Assembly: GCA_002309335.1 (NCBI GenBank)
Contig: DBXH01000049.1
Coordinates: 1-36,849, forward strand
Direction of reading: 5' to 3'
DNA: 36,849 nt
Source of the DNA: Bacteroidales bacterium UBA1217
GTDB taxonomy: Bacteria; Bacteroidota; Bacteroidia; Bacteroidales; P3
The notes beneath the pieces were generated by a model, which was given only the letters and a program-made list of their open reading frames with translations, searched no databases and was not told the DNA's origin. Below, piece by piece: positions 8,822 through 16,341 of the stretch (position 1 is the first letter of the stretch; each line of letters begins with the position of its first letter). A program made the position numbers and the translations under genes.

Positions 8822-8829
8822 TATCTTTG
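8822..8829 (+). promoter_or_regulatory. -7 promoter element (TATCTTTG) for the subtilase gene
   Basis: TATCTTTG matches the Bacteroidota consensus TAnnTTTG and lies 24 bp before the ATG of the subtilase, in a very AT-rich divergent intergenic region (8718-8853). No good -33 TTG is seen at the expected distance. Confidence 0.6.
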
Positions 8830-8853
8830 CAGTTTGAATAAAAACCGCTTGAT

Positions 8854-11049
8854 ATGAAGAAAATCGCTTTATTTGTCTTTGTTTTCAGCACGTTAATCGC
8901 TGCTGCACAGAATAAGAGCAGCGTCGAAACACGAGCATTGATGCAGAATTACAGAATGTCGAAAAGCGTCGACAAGATGTCGAAAACACTCCTCGACCGA
9001 TACCCGGTGCGCTACACCCGCCTTTCGCCCGGCGGCGAACAAAAAGCTGTGATTGGCGTCATTGCCAAAGTGAATGACCATTTCAAAGCTGAGGAGGTGG
9101 AAGGTGATGATATTAAAGTTACTTCACGCGTCGCCGACATCGTTGTTATGCATGTGGCACTGGACAAGCTCTACACACTGAACTGGATGCCAGGCATCAA
9201 TTATTTCACTGTGGCTCACCGTGTGGCACCTATGATGGACAACACGCGCGTGGACACAAGGACTGACAGCGTACAGGCCGGCCTGGGTGTGCCGATGCCC
9301 TTCAACGGCGACGGGGTCCTGATAGGCATTACCGACTGGGGATTCGACTATACGCATCCTAATATTAACAAGAAAAGCAACCCACGTATCTTGCGCGCGT
9401 GGGACCAATATAAGCAGTCGGGACCGAGTCCAGCAGGATTTGGCTACGGCACGGAATACAAGACTGACGAAGAACTGCGCGCGGCGAAGTGCGACACGGC
9501 CAACCTTTACGACTATGGCACTCACGGCACTCATGTGGCAGGCATCTGCGGCGGCAACGGCACCCAGAGCGGCAACGCCATCGGACAGGCTCCCGGCGCC
9601 AAATTCCTGCTGGGCACCTGGTATCTCGATGAGGCTTCCTGGCTGGATCAGGTGGCGTGGATGAAAGGGGTCGCCGAGCAGGAGGGCAAACGACTGGTCA
9701 TAAACAGCAGCTGGGGTATGTATACTTTCAGCAACCTCGACGGAACGTCGCTGCTGAGCCAGTGCATCAACCACTATTCTGACCAGGGAATTGTGTTCGT
9801 CACCAGCGGAGGCAACAACGGCGATGTAAAGTTCCACCTCCAGAAGACTTTTGAAAGCAACAACGACACGCTCAAGTCGATTGCAACGTATTATAGCAGC
9901 GGCGTCGGACAGGGCTTGATCTACTGGGGCGAGGAGGCCGGAACGGGCAACGGCAACGACTTCTCGGCTGGATTTGCGATGGTGAACAACAGCAACGGCA
10001 GCATCTACTACTCACCTATGTACAGTACAGCAAATCCCATAGACTATCTGGAGTCGTATATCGTTGCAGGCGAGGATACTATCCACTATGACATTATGAC
10101 AGAGCATTCTAACCCGAACGACGGACGGTCGCACGTGCTGCTTAATGTTCAAAAGAAATACAACTATAAGCTGATGATGCTCTGCACGGGCACGCCCGGA
10201 ACAACGGTGAATGTGTGGAATATGACCAACCTGAGCAACAATGCGGGAAATATGGGATGCGACTTTGTCAACTCGGGCATTTTCGGCTGTCAGAACGGCG
10301 ACAAACTCTATGGCATCGGCGAACCCGCCTGTGCGGAAAAAGCTATTACGGTCGCCGCCCATGTCGGTGACAGATACAAAAACGATAATTATGTGACGGG
10401 CGATTTGACAACCTTCTCAAGTCTGGGACCAACTCTAGACGGACGACACAAACCGGAAATATCGGCACCGGGCTCGGGTGTGGTGTCATCAATATCGTCG
10501 TTCACTTCGGGCAACTATACAGCTGTGTATGATGTTATTACCAGCGGTAGACACTATATCTGGGGCAGTATGAGCGGCACCTCGATGTCCTCGCCCGCCG
10601 TTACGGGCATCGTGGCGCTGATGCTACAGGCCAATCCTAACCTGAGCGTGGATGATATACGCGAGATTCTGTTCAGCACCGCGCGCAACGACGACAAAAC
10701 GGGTCCGATCTTGGCCTCCGACAGCATTAGCAACAGCTGGGGTTACGGCAAAGCCGACGCTCTAAAGGCCGTGAATGCGGCTTACGACAAGCTGGAAATT
10801 GAGCAGGCTGGCGTGATTCGCCCCAAACTGGTGCTCTTCCCCAACCCCGCAGCCCAAAGGGTAACTCTGCTTACGGGCAGCAACGAACCTGAACTGGTGG
10901 AACTTTTCAGCATCGACGGACGATGTGTGATGCAGACTACTGTGTGCAACAGCGCCGAACTGGATATCTCGAAATTGGTGAACGGCGTTTACTTTGTAAG
11001 GGTCCACGACCGCGCAGGTGTGAGAACTGGAAAAATAGTTAAAAATTAA
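8854..11049 (+). CDS. S8 subtilase with T9SS type A sorting domain
   Basis: Secreted subtilisin-family serine peptidase of 731 residues. It has an N-terminal Sec signal (residues 1-18, ending AAAQ) and a propeptide-like region up to about 150. The catalytic triad is Asp161 (GITDWGFDYTHP), His224 (GTHGTHVAG) and Ser577 (SGTSMSSPAVTG). About 190 residues lie between the oxyanion-hole region (FVTSGGNNG) and PEISAPGSGV, a long insert also seen in other Bacteroidota subtilases. The C-terminus (about 655-731) is a type IX secretion sorting domain: LFPNPAAQRV, a beta sandwich with ELFSIDGRCV, LDISKLVNGVYFVRV, then GKIVKN. The protein is expected to cross the outer membrane through T9SS and be attached to the surface or released. 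It is probably transcribed from the 8822 element. The downstream gap carries repeats rather than a clear terminator. Confidence 0.95.
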   Translation: MKKIALFVFVFSTLIAAAQNKSSVETRALMQNYRMSKSVDKMSKTLLDRYPVRYTRLSPGGEQKAVIGVIAKVNDHFKAEEVEGDDIKVTSRVADIVVMHVALDKLYTLNWMPGINYFTVAHRVAPMMDNTRVDTRTDSVQAGLGVPMPFNGDGVLIGITDWGFDYTHPNINKKSNPRILRAWDQYKQSGPSPAGFGYGTEYKTDEELRAAKCDTANLYDYGTHGTHVAGICGGNGTQSGNAIGQAPGAKFLLGTWYLDEASWLDQVAWMKGVAEQEGKRLVINSSWGMYTFSNLDGTSLLSQCINHYSDQGIVFVTSGGNNGDVKFHLQKTFESNNDTLKSIATYYSSGVGQGLIYWGEEAGTGNGNDFSAGFAMVNNSNGSIYYSPMYSTANPIDYLESYIVAGEDTIHYDIMTEHSNPNDGRSHVLLNVQKKYNYKLMMLCTGTPGTTVNVWNMTNLSNNAGNMGCDFVNSGIFGCQNGDKLYGIGEPACAEKAITVAAHVGDRYKNDNYVTGDLTTFSSLGPTLDGRHKPEISAPGSGVVSSISSFTSGNYTAVYDVITSGRHYIWGSMSGTSMSSPAVTGIVALMLQANPNLSVDDIREILFSTARNDDKTGPILASDSISNSWGYGKADALKAVNAAYDKLEIEQAGVIRPKLVLFPNPAAQRVTLLTGSNEPELVELFSIDGRCVMQTTVCNSAELDISKLVNGVYFVRVHDRAGVRTGKIVKN

Positions 11050-11105
11050 TAGAAATGGAAGTAAAAGTGGAAGTTAAATAGGAAGTAAAAAAAGACGAAT
11101 GATTA

Positions 11106-11128
11106 TGTATTGTCCCTTAACTCCCTCC
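11106..11128 (+). repeat. dispersed GTATYGTCC...AACTCCC repeat, copy 1
   Basis: TGTATTGTCCCTTAACTCC followed by CTCC. The same word with small changes appears near 30243 and three times in 36554-36849. All copies are intergenic. Confidence 0.55.
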
Positions 11129-11146
11129 AACTCCACCTTTAAAATC

Positions 11147-11218
11147 TTTTAAGCAAAGCGAACCTTTAAAACTTTTAAAACCTTTTAAGCGAAGCGACCC
11201 TTTAAAACCTTTAAAACC
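11147..11218 (+). repeat. 36-bp tandem duplication containing AAGCGAAGCGA
   Basis: Two adjacent 36-base units (11147-11182 and 11183-11218) differ at only 3 positions. Each starts TTTTAAGC, contains AAGCRAAGCGA and ends in CCTTTAAAAC-type words. The second unit ends 5 bases before the ATG of the next gene, so it occupies that gene's leader. The same core occurs at 6824-6870 and 35207-35272. Confidence 0.8.
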
Positions 11219-11223
11219 CTCAA

Positions 11224-12201
11224 ATGCTCAGGCTTTTCAAACAAGGAACTTTAGGACAAGTAATTGTCATCATCGCGGCGGCGTTGCTGCTGTGGTGGCG
11301 GGCGTTCGTGTGGCCTGTTGAGGTGAAAGGTGTGGATTTTTTCTCGCCGCTGTATGAATTGCTGTGCGGATGGACAATGGCTGCACCGCGTCTGGCCAGC
11401 GCGGTGGCGCTGCTGCTAATTTTGGGCGAAGGTGCGTGGCTCAACCTGATGCTGACTAACCACAAGATGACAAGGATCAACAGTTTAATGCCTATGCTGC
11501 TCTATCTGGTTGCAATGAGTTGGAACAGTGAGCTACTGACATTGACACCTCTGATCCTGGTGAACGCTATGGTACTGCTTGCCTGCAGTCAACTGCTCTC
11601 GGATGGAAGCACCTCGCTGTCCGTCGACCGCAACTTCAACGCGTCGTTCTTTATCGGGTTAATGGCGCTGTGCTATCTGCCCGCATTGTGGTATATTGTC
11701 CCATTCTTGTTTGTCTTCGTGGTTTACAAACTGTACCGATGGCGCGATGTAGTGGTGAGTGTGTTCGGACTGATAGCTCCTTCGGTGATTCTTTTCACTT
11801 ACGCTTTCCTCTCCGACCGCTTGGACTATTACCTGATACTGATCTGGCACGATATTGTGGCGATGAATCCTCACTGGGTGACACTCCCCTTCTGGAAAAT
11901 GCTGCCAACTCTGCTCTTTGTATTGCTCCTGACTGCGGCGTTGATGAAACAGCTTGGGACGCTCAACGAGGGAACGGTCCACCACCGCATCAATACCGGT
12001 GTGCTGACGCTGCCTCTGACGGCGTGGGTGGTGATGCTGATGTATTCGGAATGGTTCCCGCTCGACACACAGTCGGTGGCGGTTCCTTTCAGTTTTTTGG
12101 TGACATTTTTTTTAATGACCGAACGGAAAAGAGAGTGGATCAGCGAGGTGATGATTTGGTTGCTGCTTGTGTGCTGTTGCATTAATGTGTTGTTGTTTTA
12201 G
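11224..12201 (+). CDS. polytopic membrane protein, DUF6427-like
   Basis: Integral membrane protein of 325 residues with roughly nine hydrophobic helices (for example residues 11-29, 58-74, 85-105, 110-125, 140-165, 178-196, 225-242, 262-278, 285-300 and 308-325) and no signal peptide. Size, the N-terminal MLRLFKQGTLGQ and overall layout resemble the uncharacterised DUF6427 family of Bacteroidota; I am only moderately sure of that name. No catalytic or transport motif is visible. It begins 5 bases after the 36-bp tandem repeat, so initiation may be affected by that sequence. It is followed 18 bp later by rnhB and heads the run of closely spaced rightward genes. Confidence 0.7.
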   Translation: MLRLFKQGTLGQVIVIIAAALLLWWRAFVWPVEVKGVDFFSPLYELLCGWTMAAPRLASAVALLLILGEGAWLNLMLTNHKMTRINSLMPMLLYLVAMSWNSELLTLTPLILVNAMVLLACSQLLSDGSTSLSVDRNFNASFFIGLMALCYLPALWYIVPFLFVFVVYKLYRWRDVVVSVFGLIAPSVILFTYAFLSDRLDYYLILIWHDIVAMNPHWVTLPFWKMLPTLLFVLLLTAALMKQLGTLNEGTVHHRINTGVLTLPLTAWVVMLMYSEWFPLDTQSVAVPFSFLVTFFLMTERKREWISEVMIWLLLVCCCINVLLF

Positions 12202-12219
12202 ATTGAAAATAAAGAAAAT

Positions 12220-12819
12220 ATGTTAAAGAATTGTTATAACAAGGGGGTAGTTGAAGCCGGATGCGACGAAGCCGGACGTGGATGCCTGGCTGGACCGGTC
12301 TATGCCGCTGCCGTAATACTGCCCGCCAACTATAGCAACGAAAAACTGAACGACTCGAAGCAACTTACTGAACGGCAACGATATGAACTCCGCGAACAAA
12401 TTGAACGTGACGCCGTTGCTTGGGCTGTGGCTGCGGTGAACAATGAGGAAATTGACAAGATAAACATACTGAATGCATCCTTCCACGCAATGAATATGGC
12501 TGTGAAAAAATTGAAGAAAACACCTGAATCCCTTTTGATTGACGGCAACCGCTTCAAAAATGAAACAGATCTCCCCTTCCAATGCATTGTGAAAGGCGAT
12601 GGCAAATACCTCTCGATAGCGGCTGCATCAATACTCGCAAAAACTTACCGCGACGACTATATGCTTGAAGCTCACAAAAGGTTTCCTGCCTACGGATGGG
12701 ACACTAACAAGGGCTATCCTACAAGCAAACACTACGACGCCATTGAGCAATACGGCATTTCTCCCCTGCATCGCAAAACTTACGCCCTATATAGACAAAA
12801 AGAACTGCAATTTAATTAA
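12220..12819 (+). CDS. rnhB: ribonuclease HII
   Basis: Ribonuclease HII, 199 residues, the normal family length. It cuts the RNA strand of RNA-DNA hybrids and starts removal of single ribonucleotides from DNA. The signature is GCDEAGRGCLAGPVYAAAV near the N-terminus (Asp16 and Glu17 are metal ligands), followed by LNDSKQLTERQR, the third acidic ligand in LLIDGNRF, and SIAAASILAKTYRD, which carries the last Asp. The end GYPTSKHYDAIEQYGISPLHRKTY is also typical. It is packed between the membrane protein (18 bp) and the DUF6913-like gene (12 bp), consistent with one transcript. The substrate-recognition segment reads CLAGP rather than the more common PLAGP. Confidence 0.96.
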   Translation: MLKNCYNKGVVEAGCDEAGRGCLAGPVYAAAVILPANYSNEKLNDSKQLTERQRYELREQIERDAVAWAVAAVNNEEIDKINILNASFHAMNMAVKKLKKTPESLLIDGNRFKNETDLPFQCIVKGDGKYLSIAAASILAKTYRDDYMLEAHKRFPAYGWDTNKGYPTSKHYDAIEQYGISPLHRKTYALYRQKELQFN

Positions 12820-12831
12820 TACCACCAGAAT

Positions 12832-13392
12832 ATGATTATAGATTATGTCATAAAAAAATACCAGCAGCGACAACTTCGCAATCTTCTGGAACAACCTCGC
12901 GACAAGCGTATCGACAACTGGGATAATGTGAAGACTATTGGACTTGTGTTCACTGTCGGCGACGCAGACCGCTGGAATCTCATTCACCGATTCATCACCG
13001 CACAGGAAAACCACGGAAAAGAAGTGTATCTCATTGGATTTCAAGCTAAAAATTATGAAATAAACTATATCTTCTCACACACTAAGACCACTATTTGTCA
13101 CGAAAAGGACGACTTCAACTATTTCGGACTACCTAAAGAAGGGGTTATTGACGGTTTTACAAACAGACATTACGACCTTATAATAGACACTACCGAACAA
13201 CCAGACTTTTTCGGCAAATATGTGACAGCAATGTGCAACGCCAACCTGAGAGTGGGCTATTCCAATGCGCAATCGGAAGTGGATGAGGGCGTAATGGAAA
13301 TGTACGACCTTGCAATTCAAGGCAATGAAACTATGGATTTCAAGGACTATATCGAACAAATAGTGAAATACCTTACAATGGTACAGAAGTAA
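12832..13392 (+). CDS. hypothetical protein, DUF6913-like
   Basis: Cytoplasmic-looking protein of 186 residues with no signal or membrane segment. A basic helical N-terminus (KKYQQRQLRNLLEQPRDKR) is followed by alternating strands and helices (IGLVFTVGDADRWNLIHRFI, KEVYLIGFQ, YDLIIDTTEQPDFFGKYVTAMCNANLRVGY). It resembles a Bacteroidota family I believe is DUF6913, often found beside dapA, but I cannot verify this. The repeated hydrophobic strand followed by Asp or Thr and the closing LRVGYSN stretch suggest a Rossmann-like or glycosyltransferase-B half fold, which is inference only. It lies 12 bp after rnhB and 74 bp before dapA. Confidence 0.65.
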   Translation: MIIDYVIKKYQQRQLRNLLEQPRDKRIDNWDNVKTIGLVFTVGDADRWNLIHRFITAQENHGKEVYLIGFQAKNYEINYIFSHTKTTICHEKDDFNYFGLPKEGVIDGFTNRHYDLIIDTTEQPDFFGKYVTAMCNANLRVGYSNAQSEVDEGVMEMYDLAIQGNETMDFKDYIEQIVKYLTMVQK

Positions 13393-13466
13393 AAGGAAAA
13401 TTAAAAGAGTTAATGAACTATACTCTAACGCAATAACGCATTCAAAAAATTATTCTTCATATAAAA

Positions 13467-14360
13467 ATGGCAAAAATCAATTTATTTTCAGGAACCGGTG
13501 TCGCTCTTATCACACCGTTCCGCAAACAGGAAACGATAGATTTCAGTAGGCTTGAAGAACTTATTGATTTTGTAATTCAATCGGGGGTGGACTATATCGT
13601 AGCTCTCGGAACCACTAGCGAAGCAGCAACAATGTCGGAAAGCGAACGTACTGCATTGCTGCAGTTTATACTTGAGTGTGTCAACGGCCGGGTGCCTATT
13701 ATGCTTGGAATGGGCGGCAACAACACTCGGGCTGTAACCGACGCCATTAGCCAAACCAACTTTGACGGCATCAGCGGCATCCTCTCGGTGACCCCTTACT
13801 ACAATAAACCTCAACAACGAGGTATTATTCAGCACTATAAGAACATTGCGGACGTATCGCCTGTCCCAATCGTTCTCTACAACGTTCCGGGACGCACCTC
13901 TTGCAATATGCTGGCCGAAACCACTCTCCAGCTAGCGGAGGAATGTCCGAACATTGTCGCCATCAAGGAGGCATCGGGCAATATGTCGCAGATAATGGAG
14001 ATTCTGCGTTGCAAACCCGCCTCTTTCAGCGTCATATCGGGCGACGATGCTCTCACATTGCCAATGATGACTTTAGGTGCAACGGGAGTGATATCGGTAA
14101 TGGCAAACGCCTGTCCAAAGGAAATGTCTGATATGGTGCACTATGCATTGAAAGGCGATCTGAAGAAGGCTCTTCCTCTCCACTACCGGATGCTGCCTAT
14201 GATGAATGCCATTTTCGAAGAGGGCAACCCAGGAGGCATCAAAGCACTGTTGGAAATCGAAGGCCGCATAACCAACCAGTTACGCACTCCGCTAACCAAA
14301 GTTTCAAAGACACTTTACAACAAACTCAAAGACTTGCTTACGGAATTCAACGCCAAATAA
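13467..14360 (+). CDS. dapA: 4-hydroxy-tetrahydrodipicolinate synthase
   Basis: DapA condenses pyruvate with aspartate semialdehyde, the first step of the diaminopimelate/lysine branch, giving precursors for peptidoglycan and protein. Its 297 residues are the usual length for this TIM-barrel aldolase. Visible motifs are GTGVALITPF at the N-terminus, ALGTTSEAATMSESE (the pyruvate-binding GTTxE), VTPYYNKPQQ, YNVPGRTSCN in which Tyr138 is catalytic, and IVAIKEASGN in which Lys167 forms the Schiff base, then ISGDDALTLP. It follows the DUF6913-like gene by 74 bp. That gap contains no clear TAnnTTTG promoter. The thioesterase gene starts 14 bp downstream. Confidence 0.97.
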   Translation: MAKINLFSGTGVALITPFRKQETIDFSRLEELIDFVIQSGVDYIVALGTTSEAATMSESERTALLQFILECVNGRVPIMLGMGGNNTRAVTDAISQTNFDGISGILSVTPYYNKPQQRGIIQHYKNIADVSPVPIVLYNVPGRTSCNMLAETTLQLAEECPNIVAIKEASGNMSQIMEILRCKPASFSVISGDDALTLPMMTLGATGVISVMANACPKEMSDMVHYALKGDLKKALPLHYRMLPMMNAIFEEGNPGGIKALLEIEGRITNQLRTPLTKVSKTLYNKLKDLLTEFNAK

Positions 14361-14374
14361 TGCCTCTCTGAACT

Positions 14375-14806
14375 ATGGACCTCACCCCTGTCGCCAGAAC
14401 AATCTTTGCAAAAGATTTTTATGCCACTAAAGTTACGGGCATAAATATAGAATATGTTGATGAGAACAGAACTGTTTGCAGTATGGAACTCACTGACATT
14501 CATCTCAATGCCAAAGGTTTTGTGATGGGCGGTGCAATATTCACCCTGGCCGACTTTGCATTTGCCATTGCCGCCAACAGCGACATTATGGCTAGCGGTC
14601 AAGATGCTGAATTGCAATGGGTCTCGTCATCATCAACAATTCATTTCCTCTCCCCGGCCAAGGATAGCCCTCTGAGAGCTACAACAACCAAAATCAAACA
14701 GGGTCGCAATCAGGCGCTTATCCAAATATCGGTGACCGACTCATCTGACAGGCAAATAGCACTGGTGACAACCTCCGGGACTAGAATCAACTCGAATCAA
14801 AACTAA
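14375..14806 (+). CDS. PaaI family hotdog-fold thioesterase
   Basis: Hotdog-fold thioesterase of the PaaI/YbgC-like group, 143 residues. The conserved patch is LNAKGFVMGGAIFTLADFAFAIAAN, which holds the N-x-x-G...GG...D active-site pattern of PaaI-type acyl-CoA thioesterases. It is followed by a long beta strand region (SSTIHFLSPAKDSPLRATTTKIKQGRN) and a terminal strand. It would hydrolyse an aryl- or acyl-CoA; the physiological substrate cannot be told from sequence, and no other phenylacetate genes are nearby. It sits 14 bp after dapA and 9 bp before the polyprenyl synthase gene, in the same operon-like run. Confidence 0.87.
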   Translation: MDLTPVARTIFAKDFYATKVTGINIEYVDENRTVCSMELTDIHLNAKGFVMGGAIFTLADFAFAIAANSDIMASGQDAELQWVSSSSTIHFLSPAKDSPLRATTTKIKQGRNQALIQISVTDSSDRQIALVTTSGTRINSNQN

Positions 14807-14815
14807 GCAAGAACT

Positions 14816-15790
14816 ATGAATCTCAACCATCTGGAGAAACTTGTAGCGCCGATGACGGCCAACTTCCAAACTGCACAGGAACGTCTTGTTGGCAGCGAAA
14901 TTCCTATTATTACCGAAATCAACAGGCATATACAAAGCAAGAAAGGCAAACAGCTGCGCCCGCTGCTGACATTCCTTACTGCCCGCTGCTGCGGAATGCC
15001 CGACAATTTGGCTGAAAACCATCCCCTTTTTAACGCCGCTGCCGCTATCGAGACACTTCACACCAGCACACTGATTCACGACGATGTTGTTGACGAGTCT
15101 GACATCCGGCGCGGAACGGCCACCGTCAATCACCGTTGGGGAAACAAGACAGCTGTGCTGTTGGGCGATTACTATCTTGCCGTAGTGATGCGAGCTATCA
15201 ACGATATTGACAATAAAACGCTGACCCATACCATCAACCACACCGTCATCCAGATGAGTGAAGGAGAACTCCTTCAACAACAATATTGCGGCAATTACGA
15301 TATCGACTCTTCTGTCTATTTCCAGATTATACGCAAAAAAACCGCTCTTTTTCTGGCTTCCTGCTGCAAAACCGGCGCTCTTTTTGCCACTGAAAACCCT
15401 GAACTGCTTGAGGCAGCCTACTCTTTCGGTGAAAATATAGGAATGGCGTTTCAGATCCGCGACGATCTGCTCGACTTTAAACCGACCGCCCTATCCGGTA
15501 AACCACAGGGCAACGACCTGAAAGAACATAAATGCACCCTCCCGCTTATCTTCGCCCTCCAAAAAACTGAAAACAGGGATATCATCATCCCTATTCTTGA
15601 GAAAAAGGAAATCTCAGACAATGATGTGTCTGTCATATCTAAAATCATCAACAACGACAATTCCATTCAAAAAACCTCCGCCATACTTCGGGATTATCTC
15701 ACTAAAGCCGAATTGCATCTACAATATCTGCCCGAAAACAAATTCAGAGAGGCTATGTATGATTTAGCCAACATTTTACAAGAAATCTAA
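14816..15790 (+). CDS. polyprenyl synthetase (trans-isoprenyl diphosphate synthase)
   Basis: Long-chain trans-isoprenyl diphosphate synthase, 324 residues. It adds isopentenyl diphosphate units to an allylic primer, most likely to make the side chain of menaquinone. It shows the substrate-binding GKQLRPLLTFL, the first aspartate-rich motif DDVVDESD at residues 89-96, GNKTAVLLGDYYLA, and the second DDLLD at 216-220, followed by GKPQGNDLKEHKCTLPLI. The residues before the first DDxxD motif (ETLHTSTLIH) have small side chains, which fits a long product chain, but the exact length (C35-C50) is not readable. It is 9 bp after the thioesterase and 43 bp before the TlpA-like gene. Confidence 0.93.
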   Translation: MNLNHLEKLVAPMTANFQTAQERLVGSEIPIITEINRHIQSKKGKQLRPLLTFLTARCCGMPDNLAENHPLFNAAAAIETLHTSTLIHDDVVDESDIRRGTATVNHRWGNKTAVLLGDYYLAVVMRAINDIDNKTLTHTINHTVIQMSEGELLQQQYCGNYDIDSSVYFQIIRKKTALFLASCCKTGALFATENPELLEAAYSFGENIGMAFQIRDDLLDFKPTALSGKPQGNDLKEHKCTLPLIFALQKTENRDIIIPILEKKEISDNDVSVISKIINNDNSIQKTSAILRDYLTKAELHLQYLPENKFREAMYDLANILQEI

Positions 15791-15833
15791 CGAGAATAAT
15801 ACTAAAGAAAAAAATAACATAAAATATCAAAAA

Positions 15834-16337
15834 ATGAAAAAACTGATTCTTTCAATCGCCATTATGCTCATTTGCGGCACCGTAATGGCACAGAACGCTA
15901 AATTGCCTGAAAACATCAGCCTAAAGACTCTTGACGGAAAGACTGTCACCTCCGCTGTCCTGCAGAACGACGGCAAACCTTTTGTCATCAGTTTCTGGGC
16001 CACCTGGTGCAAACCCTGCAACGTTGAGCTCAACACAATCCGCGAACTCTACGAGGAATGGCAGGAAGAGACTGGTATAAAGATCGTCGCCGTATCTATC
16101 GACGACTCCCGTTCAGCTTCGAAGGTGAAACCGCACGTCGACGGCAACGGATGGGAATATGAAGTCTATCTTGACCAGAACCGCGATCTGGCTCGCGCAA
16201 TGAACGTCGGCGCCGATGTACCTTACACTTTCATTATCAACGGTGAAGGCGAGATCGTCTGGATGCACAAGGGTTACCAGCCGGGTGGCGAGGACGAACT
16301 GATCGAACAGTACAGAAAAATTCTGAAAGGAGAATAA
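15834..16337 (+). CDS. TlpA-like thioredoxin-fold protein, exported
   Basis: Exported thioredoxin-fold protein of 167 residues. A Sec signal (residues 1-19, ending VMAQN) is followed by KTLDGKTVTSAVL and the active site FWATWCKPCNVEL with Cys59 and Cys62. VSIDDSRSASKVKP, then the cis-proline loop DVPYTFIINGEGEIVW, complete the TlpA/ResA pattern. It probably reduces or exchanges disulfides in the periplasm. It stands 4 bp before a DUF6029 barrel gene, whose own ribosome binding site lies over this gene's end, and an Omp28-type lipoprotein with another CxxC follows. That conserved-looking trio suggests it serves an outer-membrane or surface partner rather than cytochrome c maturation. Confidence 0.92.
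   Translation: MKKLILSIAIMLICGTVMAQNAKLPENISLKTLDGKTVTSAVLQNDGKPFVISFWATWCKPCNVELNTIRELYEEWQEETGIKIVAVSIDDSRSASKVKPHVDGNGWEYEVYLDQNRDLARAMNVGADVPYTFIINGEGEIVWMHKGYQPGGEDELIEQYRKILKGE
16326..16332 (+). promoter_or_regulatory. ribosome binding site for the DUF6029 gene
   Basis: AAAGGAG overlaps the last codons of the TlpA-like gene and is 9 bases from the ATG at 16342. It is an unusually good Shine-Dalgarno match for this window, where most genes have none, and supports the start at 16342. Confidence 0.55.
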
Positions 16338-16341
16338 CGGT

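Noticed and set aside
11147..11218. possible CRISPR array
   Set aside because: There are only two units directly abutting with no spacers, and no cas gene is in the window.
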